Positions 18,767 through 29,885 of a stretch of 64,000 bases of DNA are shown here, in pieces. The notes below the pieces were generated by a model. It made no database searches and was not told the DNA's origin. It worked only from the letters and a program-made list of their open reading frames with translations. The stretch comes from Streptomyces sp. f51. Lineage in GTDB: Bacteria; Actinomycetota; Actinomycetes; Streptomycetales; Streptomycetaceae. How positions within the stretch are numbered: the first letter of the stretch is position 1; each line of letters starts with the position of its first letter. The stretch covers positions 5,551,001-5,615,000 of the forward strand of contig NZ_CP149798.1 in NCBI RefSeq assembly GCF_037940415.1, given 5' to 3'. The position numbers and the translations under genes were made by a program.

Positions 18767-19780
18767 TCAGGAAGCGGCCGGGGCCGGCCCCGTGCTCGCC
18801 CGTACGGTCAGCTCGGGTGCGATCAGGACGACTTCGTCCTTGCCGCGGCCTTCGAGCTTGGCGATCAGGCGCTCGACGGCATGGCGGCCCATGTCCTGCG
18901 CGGGGATCGCGACCGACGTCAGCCGCACCGAGGCCTGGGTGGCGACCTGGTCCGGGCAGACGGCGACCACCGAGACGTCCTCGGGCACGGCACGGCCCTG
19001 TTGGCGCAGCAGCGCGAGCAGGGGTTCGACCGCCGACTCGTTCTGCACGACGAAGCCCGTGGTGCCCGGACGCTCGTCGAGGATGCGGGCGAGGGTGAGG
19101 GCCATCGCGTCGTAGCCGCCCTCGCAGGGCCGGTGCAGCACACGCAGCCCCAGCTCCCGCGCGCGGGCGCGCAGCCCGTCGAGCGTGCGCTCGGCGAAGC
19201 CGGTGTGCCGCTCGTAGACGGCGGGGGCCTCGCCGATGACAGCGATGTCACGGTGGCCGAGCAGTGCCAGATGCTCGGCGCACAGCGCGCCCGTCGCCCC
19301 GAAGTCGAGGTCGACGCAGGTCAGGCCGGTGGTGTCGGCGGGGAGGCCGATGAGCACGGACGGCCGGTCCGTCTCGCGCAGCAGCGGCAGACGCTCGTCG
19401 TCGAGCTCGACGTCCATCAGGATCATCGCGTCGGCGAGCCCGCTGCCGGTGACCCGGCGCACCGCGTCGGGCCCCTCCTCGCCGGTGAGCAGCAGGACGT
19501 CGTAGCCGTGGTTGCGGGCGTTGGTGGCCACCGCGATGGCGATCTCCATCATCACGGGTACGTACATGTCGGTGCGCAGCGGAACCATCAGCGCGATGAT
19601 GTTGGACCGGCTGCTCGCCAGTGCACGGGCGCCCGCGTTCGGGTGGTAGCCGAGTTCCCGGATGCTCTGTTCGACCCGCAGGCGGGTGCTCGCGGAGATG
19701 GACCGCTTGCCGCTGAGGACGTAGCTCACCGTGCTCGCCGAGACTCCGGCGTGCTGGGCGACCTCGGCGAGGGTGACCAT
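18767..19780 (-). CDS. LacI family transcriptional regulator of the sugar locus
   Basis: A 337-residue LacI/GalR regulator. The N-terminal helix-turn-helix and hinge are clear (VTLAEVAQHAGVSASTVSYV, then ARALASSRSN), followed by a periplasmic-binding-protein-like sugar sensor. The ATG at 19780 has GGGAGA 5 bases upstream and sets the HTH at the N-terminus. An in-frame ATG at 19840 would put the operator at 19798-19811 inside the gene, so it is rejected. Four copies of a TCGAAGCGCTTCGA-like palindrome occur in the window. Two precede this gene and two lie in the GH3/transporter divergent promoter. This makes it the likely repressor of the whole locus and of itself, released by an imported oligosaccharide or a product. 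Confidence 0.93.
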   Translation of the reverse strand: MVTLAEVAQHAGVSASTVSYVLSGKRSISASTRLRVEQSIRELGYHPNAGARALASSRSNIIALMVPLRTDMYVPVMMEIAIAVATNARNHGYDVLLLTGEEGPDAVRRVTGSGLADAMILMDVELDDERLPLLRETDRPSVLIGLPADTTGLTCVDLDFGATGALCAEHLALLGHRDIAVIGEAPAVYERHTGFAERTLDGLRARARELGLRVLHRPCEGGYDAMALTLARILDERPGTTGFVVQNESAVEPLLALLRQQGRAVPEDVSVVAVCPDQVATQASVRLTSVAIPAQDMGRHAVERLIAKLEGRGKDEVVLIAPELTVRASTGPAPAAS

Positions 19781-19797
19781 CCGGCTCTCCCAGATCT

Positions 19798-19811
19798 GTG
19801 AAGCGCTTCGA
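19798..19811. promoter_or_regulatory. LacI-type operator, copy 3 (imperfect)
   Basis: GTGAAGCGCTTCGA lies 17 bases upstream of the LacI-type start and differs from the perfect palindrome at two positions. Binding here would block transcription of the regulator and of the GH31 gene behind it. Confidence 0.75.
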
Positions 19812-19884
19812 CGGGGCGCGCCATCCCGATAGGGGCGCATGCGGGTGGTTCGACCCTAGCCGCGTGAAGGAATCGTGTCCATAG

Positions 19885-19904
19885 CTGTCGAAGCGCTTCG
19901 ACAG
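19885..19904. promoter_or_regulatory. LacI-type operator, copy 4 (20-bp perfect palindrome)
   Basis: CTGTCGAAGCGCTTCGACAG is a perfect 20-base palindrome and the longest of the four copies. It lies 104 bases upstream of the regulator start, in the 318-base gap shared with the divergent acyl-CoA dehydrogenase. Nothing else recognisable lies in the gap apart from the start region of that gene. Confidence 0.8.
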
Positions 19905-20098
19905 CCGTATTCCCGCGGTCGCCGCCCCGGGCCCCACCTGCCCCCGGGGCGGCGAAGGAGACCGGTTCACGGACGGCCCAATGGGCCGTTCGCTGCGCGA
20001 GGACTGGTGGGGTCGTCCGGAATCCGGTAAATACGATCGAGTAGAACCGGTCGGTAACGGACTGCCCCAAGATCCCTATTCGCGGCGAGGTGAGCCTC

Positions 20099-22030
20099 AT
20101 GTCCGCAACACCCCACCAGCCCACAGTCACCGAACGTGAGGCCCGACAAGTCGCCGAGGCCGCACGCGAACAGGGCTGGCAGAAGCCCAGCTTCGCCAAG
20201 GAACTCTTCCTCGGCCGCTTCCGGCTCGACCTCATCCACCCGCACCCGCTCCCCGCCGACGAGGACACCCTGCGCGGCGAGGAGTTCCTGGCCAAACTGC
20301 GGGACTTCTGCGAGACGAAGATCGACTCCGCCCGGATCGAGCGCGAGGCCCGCATCCCGGACGAGACCATCACCGGGCTCAAGGAGCTCGGCGCCCTCGG
20401 CATGAAGATCGACACCAAGTACGGCGGCCTCGGCCTCACCCAGGTGTACTACAACAAGGCCCTCGCCCTGGTCGGCTCCGTGAACCCGGCCCTCGGCGCG
20501 CTGCTCTCCGCCCATCAGTCGATCGGCGTTCCGCAGCCCCTGAAACTCTTCGGCACCCAGGAACAGCGGGACACCTTCCTGCCCCGCTGCGCCCGCACCG
20601 ACATCTCCGCCTTCCTGCTCACCGAGCCGGACGTCGGCTCCGACCCGGCACGGCTGGCCACGACCGCCGTCCGGGAAGGCGACGACTACATCCTCGACGG
20701 GGTGAAACTCTGGACGACCAACGGTGTCGTCGCCGACCTCCTCGTCGTCATGGCCCGCGTACCGAAGTCCGAGGCCGGCAAGGGCGGCATCACGGCCTTC
20801 GTGGTGGAGGCGTCCTCGGAGGGCGTCACCGTCGAGAACCGCAACGCGTTCATGGGCCTGCGCGGCCTGGAGAACGGCGTCACCCGCTTCCACCGGGTGC
20901 GGGTGCCGGCCGCCAACCGCATCGGACCCGAGGGCGCGGGCCTGAAGATCGCCCTCACCACCCTCAACACCGGCCGCCTCTCGCTTCCCGCCATGTGCGC
21001 GGGCGCGGGCAAGTGGTGTCTGAAGATCGCCCGCGAGTGGACGTCGGTGCGTGAGCAGTGGGGCAAGCCGGTCGCCTTCCACGAGGCCGTCGGCGCCAAG
21101 ATCTCCTTCATCGCGGCGACCACCTTCGCGCTCGAAGCGGTCCTTGACCTCTCCTCGCAGATGGCCGACGAGAACCGCAACGACATCCGTATCGAGGCCG
21201 CCCTCGCCAAGCTGTACGGCTCCGAGATGGCCTGTCTGATGGCCGACGAACTGGTCCAGATCCGCGGCGGCCGCGGCTTCGAGACGGCCGCGTCGCTGGC
21301 GGCCCGCGGCGAACGCGCCGTCCCCGCGGAACAGGTCCTGCGCGACCTGCGCATCAACCGCATCTTCGAGGGCTCCACCGAGATCATGCACCTGCTGATC
21401 GCCCGGGAGGCCGTCGACGCCCACCTCTCGGTGGCCGGCGACCTCATCGACCCCGACAAGTCCCTCTCGGAGAAGGCGAAGGCGGGCGCGAACGCCGGCG
21501 TCTTCTACGCCAAGTGGCTCCCGAAGCTGGTGGCGGGCCCCGGCAGGATCCCGCGTTCGTACGGCGAGTTCCGGCACGACGTGGACCTCTCCACCCATCT
21601 GCGCTACGTCGAGCGCAGCTCCCGCAAGCTCGCCCGGTCCACCTTCTACGCGATGTCGCGCTGGCAGGGCCGGATGGAGACCAAGCAGGGCTTCCTGGGC
21701 CGGATCGTCGACATCGGCGCCGAGCTGTTCGCGATGAGCGCGGCCTGCGTACGGGCCGAACTCCTGCGCACCCAGGGAGAGCACGGGCGCGAGGCCTACC
21801 AGCTCGCCGACGCCTTCTGCCGTCAGTCCCGCATCCGGGTCGAGGAACTCTTCGGACGTCTGTGGAGCAACACCGACGACATCGACCGCAAGGTCGTCAA
21901 GGGAGTCCTGTCCGGCACCTACACCTGGCTGGAGGAAGGCGTCCTCGACCCGTCCGGCGACGGCCCCTGGATCGCCGACGCCACGCCCGGCGCCAGCACC
22001 AGGGAGAACGTGCACCGGCCCATCCGCTGA
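20099..22030 (+). CDS. Acyl-CoA dehydrogenase family protein (FadE/VLCAD-like)
   Basis: A 643-residue flavoprotein of the acyl-CoA dehydrogenase superfamily, catalysing the alpha,beta-desaturation of acyl-CoA. The family signatures are present: AFLLTEPDVGSDPARLATTA and IRGGRGFETA. The likely catalytic Glu is in RIFEGSTEI. The C-terminal extension of about 200 residues makes it longer than short-chain enzymes (about 380) and similar to bacterial FadE or mitochondrial VLCAD types. The ATG at 20099 has GAGGTGAG 5 bases upstream; the GTG three codons earlier is possible. It is divergent from the sugar regulator and probably unrelated to the sugar locus. The substrate chain length is unknown. Confidence 0.9.
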   Translation: MSATPHQPTVTEREARQVAEAAREQGWQKPSFAKELFLGRFRLDLIHPHPLPADEDTLRGEEFLAKLRDFCETKIDSARIEREARIPDETITGLKELGALGMKIDTKYGGLGLTQVYYNKALALVGSVNPALGALLSAHQSIGVPQPLKLFGTQEQRDTFLPRCARTDISAFLLTEPDVGSDPARLATTAVREGDDYILDGVKLWTTNGVVADLLVVMARVPKSEAGKGGITAFVVEASSEGVTVENRNAFMGLRGLENGVTRFHRVRVPAANRIGPEGAGLKIALTTLNTGRLSLPAMCAGAGKWCLKIAREWTSVREQWGKPVAFHEAVGAKISFIAATTFALEAVLDLSSQMADENRNDIRIEAALAKLYGSEMACLMADELVQIRGGRGFETAASLAARGERAVPAEQVLRDLRINRIFEGSTEIMHLLIAREAVDAHLSVAGDLIDPDKSLSEKAKAGANAGVFYAKWLPKLVAGPGRIPRSYGEFRHDVDLSTHLRYVERSSRKLARSTFYAMSRWQGRMETKQGFLGRIVDIGAELFAMSAACVRAELLRTQGEHGREAYQLADAFCRQSRIRVEELFGRLWSNTDDIDRKVVKGVLSGTYTWLEEGVLDPSGDGPWIADATPGASTRENVHRPIR

Positions 22031-22190
22031 CCGATTCCCCGGTGGAGCGAGGTCACCCCCCGTCCGCCGCCGCGCTGCTTGCCGCGCCGAAGCAGGGCGC
22101 CGACAATGAACGCGACGGCGAACGGGGAACTCCACCGAGACGCCCTGGCGGTTCCCCGGCACCGGCCGTGCCGGACTGCGAGGGATTCCC

Positions 22191-24953
<2,763 letters not shown>

Positions 24954-25145
24954 CCTGCGGATCAGTAGGGCGACGGCCCGTACGACGGCCCCGCGGACGG
25001 ACACCGCCCCGCCCCGGCCCGTACCGCACGACCGCTCCCCGCCGGGGCCCCTCGGCACGGCCGGGCACCGGCGGTCACCGGGAGGGACGGCGGGAATGAG
25101 GGACGCCCTGTCCTTCGGCCCGCGCGATGCGGCGACAATGGGGGG

Positions 25146-26402
25146 ATGAGCGACAGTCCAGCCCCCCTCGCTGATCCGCATCTCGTCTTCGACCCCGTGC
25201 ACGGAGTCCGGGATGTCGTGATCCTCGGATCCACCGGCTCGATCGGCACCCAGGCCATCGACCTCGTGCTGCGCAACCCCGACCGGTTCCGGGTCACCGC
25301 GCTGTCCGCCGCAGGCGGCAGGGTCGACCTGCTCGCCGAGCAGGCCCACCAGCTGCGGGTACGGACCGTCGCCGTGGCGCGCGAGGACGCCGTCCCCGCG
25401 CTCAGGGAGGCCCTCGCGGCCCGGTACGCGCCCGGTGAGACGCTTCCCGACGTGCTCGCCGGACCCGACGCGGCCACCCAGGTCGCCGCCTCCGACTGCC
25501 ACACCGTCCTCAACGGCATCACCGGTTCCATCGGCCTCGCGCCCACCCTCGCCGCGCTGGAGGCGGGCCGCACGCTGGCGCTCGCCAACAAGGAGTCGCT
25601 CATCGTCGGCGGGCCGCTGGTCAAGGCGCTGGCCAAGCCCGGCCAGATCATCCCGGTCGACTCCGAGCACGCGGCCCTCTTCCAGTCGCTGGCCTCCGGC
25701 ACCCGCGCGGAGGTGCGCAAGCTGGTCGTGACCGCGTCCGGCGGCCCCTTCCGCGGCCGTACGAAGGCGGAGCTGGCGGACGTGAAACCCGCCGACGCCC
25801 TCGCCCACCCCACCTGGGCCATGGGCCCGGTGATCACCGTCAACTCCGCGACCCTGGTCAACAAGGGACTGGAAGTCATCGAGGCGCACCTCCTCTACGA
25901 CATTCCCTTCGACCGCATTGAGGTGGTCGTGCACCCGCAGTCGTATGTCCACTCGATGGTGGAATTCACGGACGGCTCGACGATCGCCCAGGCGACACCC
26001 CCCGACATGCGGGGGCCCATCGCCATCGGCATCGGCTGGCCCGAGCGCGTCCCGGACGCGGCGCCCGCCTTCGACTGGACGAAGGCGTCGAGCTGGGAGT
26101 TCTTCCCGCTCGACAACGACGCCTTCCCCTCCGTGGGACTCGCCCGGCACGTGGGGCAGCTCGCGGGCACGGCTCCGGCGGTGTTCAATGCCGCCAACGA
26201 GGAGTGCGTGGACGCGTTCCTGAACGGCACACTGCCGTTCAACGGGATCATGGAGACCGTCACCCGGGTCGTCGAGGAACACGGCACACCGCGTACGGGA
26301 ACTTCCCTGACCGTCGCGGACGTCCTCGAAGCGGAGACCTGGGCGCGCGCCCGGGCCCGGGAACTGACGGCACAGACGACAACCGCGGAGGCTCGTGCAT
26401 GA
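25146..26402 (+). CDS. dxr: 1-deoxy-D-xylulose 5-phosphate reductoisomerase
   Basis: A 418-residue enzyme (IspC/Dxr) that converts DXP to MEP with NADPH in the non-mevalonate isoprenoid pathway. The Rossmann motif ILGSTGSIGTQAID near residue 27 is clear. Substrate and metal-binding segments follow: ALANKESLIVGG, IIPVDSEHAALFQ, TASGGPFRG and HPTWAMG. The N-terminus is about 20 residues longer than in E. coli. The short gap before the ATG contains a G-run (GGGGG) and a GACAAT hexamer that could be a -10. The rseP gene starts in its stop codon. A later MEP-pathway gene, ispG, follows, so two MEP-pathway genes flank rseP. Confidence 0.97.
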   Translation: MSDSPAPLADPHLVFDPVHGVRDVVILGSTGSIGTQAIDLVLRNPDRFRVTALSAAGGRVDLLAEQAHQLRVRTVAVAREDAVPALREALAARYAPGETLPDVLAGPDAATQVAASDCHTVLNGITGSIGLAPTLAALEAGRTLALANKESLIVGGPLVKALAKPGQIIPVDSEHAALFQSLASGTRAEVRKLVVTASGGPFRGRTKAELADVKPADALAHPTWAMGPVITVNSATLVNKGLEVIEAHLLYDIPFDRIEVVVHPQSYVHSMVEFTDGSTIAQATPPDMRGPIAIGIGWPERVPDAAPAFDWTKASSWEFFPLDNDAFPSVGLARHVGQLAGTAPAVFNAANEECVDAFLNGTLPFNGIMETVTRVVEEHGTPRTGTSLTVADVLEAETWARARARELTAQTTTAEARA

Positions 26403-27703
26403 CGACCCTGATGATGATTCTCGGCATAGTCGTCTTCGTGCTCGGGCTGCTGATCTCGATCGCGTGGCACGAGCTGGGACATCTGTCGACGGCCAAACTC
26501 TTCGGCATCCGGGTGCCGCAGTACATGGTGGGCTTCGGGCCGACCATCTGGTCGCGCAAGAAGGGCGACACCGAGTACGGCATCAAGGCCGTTCCGCTCG
26601 GCGGCTACATCCGCATGATCGGCATGTTCCCGCCCGGCCCCGACGGCCGGATCGAGGCCCGCTCGACCTCCCCGTTCCGGGGCATGATCGAGGACGCCCG
26701 GTCGGCCGCCTTCGAGGAACTCCAGCCCGGTGACGAGACCCGCCTCTTCTACACGCGCAAGCCGTGGAAGCGCGTGATCGTGATGTTCGCCGGCCCCTTC
26801 ATGAACCTCGTGCTCGCCGTCGCGATCTTCCTCGGCGTGATGATGACGTTCGGCGTCCAGACCCAGACCACCACGGTCGGCAAGGTCTCCGACTGCGTCA
26901 TCCAGCAGAGCGAGAACCGCACCAAGTGCGCCAAGGACGACCAGGCGGCACCCGCCAAGGCCGCCGGCCTCAGGGGCGGCGACAAGATCGTCGCGTTCGA
27001 CGGCAGGCCCGTCGCCGACTGGTCGGCCCTCCAGTCCGACATCCGGGCCAACCCCGGCAAGGACGTCACGATCACCGTCGAGCGCAAGGGGCAGCAGGTC
27101 GCCCTGAAGGCCCACCTCATCAAGAACCAGGTGAGCAAGACCGACGGCAACGGCGGCTACGTCGAGGGCAAGTACGTGTACGCCGGCTTCCTCGGCTTCA
27201 CGCCCGCCTCCGGCATCCTCCAGCAGTCCTTCGGCCAGTCCGTGACCCGCATGGGCGACATGATGCAGAACGGCATCGAGTCCCTGGTGTCGCTGCCCGG
27301 CAAGGTCCCCGACCTGTGGAACGCGGCCTTCGACGACGCCCCGCGCAAGGCCGACTCCCCGATGGGCGTGGTCGGCGCGGCCCGCATCGGCGGCGACGTC
27401 TTCACCCTGGACATCCCCGCGTCGCAGCAGGTCGCGATGATGCTGCTGCTCGTCGCCGGGTTCAACCTCTCCCTGTTCCTGTTCAACATGCTCCCGCTGC
27501 TCCCGCTCGACGGCGGGCACATCGCGGGCGCCCTGTGGGAGTCCCTGCGGCGGAACGTCGCCCGGGTGATGCGCCGCCCGGACCCGGGCCCGTTCGACGT
27601 GGCGAAGCTGATGCCGGTGGCCTACGTGGTGGCCGGGATCTTCGTCTGCTTCACGGTCCTCGTCCTGATCGCGGACGTGGTCAATCCGGTGAAGATCTCG
27701 TAG
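26399..27703 (+). CDS. rseP: Site-2 intramembrane zinc metalloprotease (RseP/RasP family)
   Basis: A 434-residue membrane protease that cuts transmembrane segments, typically of anti-sigma factors or leftover signal peptides. The zinc motif HELGH is at residues 24-28 in the first membrane helix. The second active-site segment is near the C-terminus (NMLPLLPLDGGH). A PDZ domain lies between them (AAGLRGGDKIVAFDGRPV). Three to four membrane helices are visible. It starts at an ATG inside the dxr stop codon (ATGA), so the two are translationally coupled. Its substrate cannot be told from sequence. Confidence 0.95.
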   Translation: MTTLMMILGIVVFVLGLLISIAWHELGHLSTAKLFGIRVPQYMVGFGPTIWSRKKGDTEYGIKAVPLGGYIRMIGMFPPGPDGRIEARSTSPFRGMIEDARSAAFEELQPGDETRLFYTRKPWKRVIVMFAGPFMNLVLAVAIFLGVMMTFGVQTQTTTVGKVSDCVIQQSENRTKCAKDDQAAPAKAAGLRGGDKIVAFDGRPVADWSALQSDIRANPGKDVTITVERKGQQVALKAHLIKNQVSKTDGNGGYVEGKYVYAGFLGFTPASGILQQSFGQSVTRMGDMMQNGIESLVSLPGKVPDLWNAAFDDAPRKADSPMGVVGAARIGGDVFTLDIPASQQVAMMLLLVAGFNLSLFLFNMLPLLPLDGGHIAGALWESLRRNVARVMRRPDPGPFDVAKLMPVAYVVAGIFVCFTVLVLIADVVNPVKIS

Positions 27704-27720
27704 TCGTACCGCATGGATGG

Positions 27721-27747
27721 CGGCCGGACACCTCGGGTGTCCGGCCG
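27721..27747 (+). terminator. Terminator after rseP
   Basis: A perfect 12-bp stem (CGGCCGGACACC, complement GGTGTCCGGCCG) with a 3-base loop lies 18 bases after the rseP stop. It separates dxr-rseP from ispG, whose own promoter should lie in 27750-27872. Confidence 0.75.
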
Positions 27748-27872
27748 TCGTTCGTTGAGGGGGTTTGAACGTGGGGGCGTGATGTGCCCGGTGGTGCGCC
27801 CGTACCGTAATCTCGAAGCCCGGAGCCCACGATTTCCGGGACCTTGATCCACAACTTGGGGTTGCACAGCAG

Positions 27873-29030
27873 ATGACTGCGATTTCTCTCGGCATGCCGT
27901 CCGTTCCGACCAAGCTGGCCGAGCGCCGCAAGACCCGGCAGATCCAGGTCGGGACCGTCGCCGTGGGCGGAGACGCTCCCGTCTCGGTGCAGTCGATGAC
28001 GACCACGCGTACGTCGGACATCGGCGCCACGCTTCAGCAGATCGCCGAGCTGACCGCGTCCGGCTGCCAGATCGTGCGGGTGGCCTGTCCCACCCAGGAC
28101 GACGCGGACGCGCTCGCCACCATCGCCAAGAAGTCGCAGATCCCCGTCATCGCGGACATCCACTTCCAGCCGAAGTACGTGTTCGCCGCGATCGACGCCG
28201 GCTGCGCCGCCGTCCGCGTCAACCCCGGCAACATCAAGCAGTTCGACGACCAGGTCAAGGAGATCGCGCGGGCCGCCAAGGACACCGGCACCCCGATCCG
28301 CATCGGCGTCAACGCGGGCTCGCTCGACAAGCGCCTGCTCCAGAAGTACGGCAAGGCCACGCCCGAGGCGCTGGTCGAGTCCGCGCTGTGGGAGGCCTCC
28401 CTCTTCGAGGAGCACGACTTCCGGGACATCAAGATCTCGGTCAAGCACAACGACCCCGTCGTCATGGTCAACGCCTACCGCCAGCTCGCCGCCGCCTGCG
28501 ACTACCCGCTGCACCTCGGCGTCACCGAGGCGGGCCCCGCCTTCCAGGGCACCATCAAGTCGGCCGTGGCCTTCGGCGCCCTGCTCTCCGAGGGCATCGG
28601 CGACACCATCCGCGTCTCCCTGTCCGCCCCGCCGGTCGAGGAGGTCAAGGTCGGCCTCCAGATCCTCCAGTCGCTGAACCTGCGCCAGCGCGGCCTGGAG
28701 ATCGTCTCCTGCCCGTCCTGCGGCCGCGCCCAGGTCGACGTCTACAAGCTGGCCGAGGAAGTCACCGCCGGCCTCACCGGCATGGAGGTCCCGCTCCGCG
28801 TCGCCGTCATGGGCTGTGTCGTCAACGGTCCCGGCGAGGCCCGCGAGGCCGACCTCGGTGTCGCCTCCGGCAACGGCAAGGGCCAGATCTTCGTCAAGGG
28901 CGAGGTCATCAAGACCGTCCCCGAGTCGAAGATCGTCGAGACCCTGATCGAAGAGGCGATGAAGCTCGCCGAGCAGATGGAGGCCGACGGAGTCGCCTCC
29001 GGCGAGCCGTCGGTGTCCGTGGCGGGCTGA
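27873..29030 (+). CDS. ispG: 4-hydroxy-3-methylbut-2-en-1-yl diphosphate synthase (IspG/GcpE)
   Basis: A 385-residue [4Fe-4S] enzyme that reduces ME-cPP to HMBPP, the penultimate MEP-pathway step. Three conserved cysteines that hold the cluster are visible: Cys280 and Cys283 in SCPSCGRAQVD and Cys315 in MGCVVNGPGEA, together with the conserved VNGPGEA. The N-terminal TIM-barrel substrate site begins with VQSMTTTRTSDI. Length is normal for the two-domain bacterial enzyme. The gene follows dxr-rseP in the same direction, separated by a terminator. Confidence 0.97.
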   Translation: MTAISLGMPSVPTKLAERRKTRQIQVGTVAVGGDAPVSVQSMTTTRTSDIGATLQQIAELTASGCQIVRVACPTQDDADALATIAKKSQIPVIADIHFQPKYVFAAIDAGCAAVRVNPGNIKQFDDQVKEIARAAKDTGTPIRIGVNAGSLDKRLLQKYGKATPEALVESALWEASLFEEHDFRDIKISVKHNDPVVMVNAYRQLAAACDYPLHLGVTEAGPAFQGTIKSAVAFGALLSEGIGDTIRVSLSAPPVEEVKVGLQILQSLNLRQRGLEIVSCPSCGRAQVDVYKLAEEVTAGLTGMEVPLRVAVMGCVVNGPGEAREADLGVASGNGKGQIFVKGEVIKTVPESKIVETLIEEAMKLAEQMEADGVASGEPSVSVAG

Positions 29031-29885
29031 CGCCCCCAAGCATCCCCGCGCGAGGCCCCCGGGCCCCGCGCCTCCCCGGCCCCCCGATCCGACACCGGAC
29101 GGGTGGGACTCCCGGGAAGGCGCGGGTCCCGGGGGCTTCTGCCACTCCGGCGCCCCCTCGGGCGCCCCGCGCCTTGGCGTTCGCTGCACTCCGGCGTGCG
29201 CCGGGCGCTGGCGCTTGCTGCGCTCCGGCGTGCGCCGCGCTCCGGCGTTTGCTGCGCTCCGGCATTCCCTTCCGCCCGCGTCCTCCGCGTCCTCCGCGTC
29301 CTCCGCGTCCCCGCGTCCTCCGCGTCCTCCGCGTCCCCGCGTCCTCCGCGTCCCCGCGTCCTCCGCGTCCCCGCGTCCCCGCGTCCCCGTGTCCTCGCGT
29401 GCTCACTGTCCTCCGTGTCCTCGCGTGCTCCGCGTTCCCGCGTGCTCCACGTGCTCCGCGTCCCGGCGTCCTCCGCGTCCCTCGCGGTCCGGCGTTGTCC
29501 GTTCCCCGGCGCCCCGGCGTCCCGGCGCCCCGGCGTCCCGGCGTCCCGGCGTCCCGGCGCCCCGGCGCCCCGGCGTGCCGGCGTCCCGGCGTGCGCCAGG
29601 CTCCGGGCTCCGGTGTTGGCCGCGCCCAGGCGGTCCCCACGTCCCGGCCTCCGCCCCGCCTCCTGGTGTCCCGGCGCCCCCGCGCCATGCTGCGGTCCCT
29701 CCGACAGGCGCTCCCCGGGGCCGGGCGCGACGATGGGGCGGAGCGCCTGGACGGCACCGTCCCGGCGCGGCTTTCCGCAGGCACGGACGAAGGGGCGGGA
29801 CCGCACGGTCTCCGACCGGGTGACCGCACGGCCCCGCCCGCCCGCGCGACCGCACGGCCGGTGCACCCGGTCCAGGAGGCACACC
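29031..29885. repeat. Intergenic low-complexity region with 8-bp and 9-bp tandem units
   Basis: This 855-base gap between ispG and the SDR gene contains three blocks of simple repeats. About 29160-29270 has copies of GCTGCGCTCCGGCGT-like units. About 29278-29475 alternates the 9-mer GCGTCCTCC with the 8-mer GCGTCCCC. About 29505-29592 is built of 8-mers CGGCGTCC and CGGCGCCC. Frames stay open through it because the repeats lack T/A-rich codons, but the translation is only Arg/Pro/Ser/Val repeats and I see no gene. The last 200 bases before the SDR gene are non-repetitive and should hold its promoter. Confidence 0.85.

Noticed and set aside
5543..19780. Sugar locus as a recent mobile element insertion
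   Set aside because: No integrase, transposase, flanking direct repeat or tRNA was seen and base composition matches the surroundings; it may be strain-variable but no transfer mark is visible.
29278..29592. Possible CRISPR array
   Set aside because: Units are 8-9 bases and contiguous, with no spacers and no cas genes nearby.
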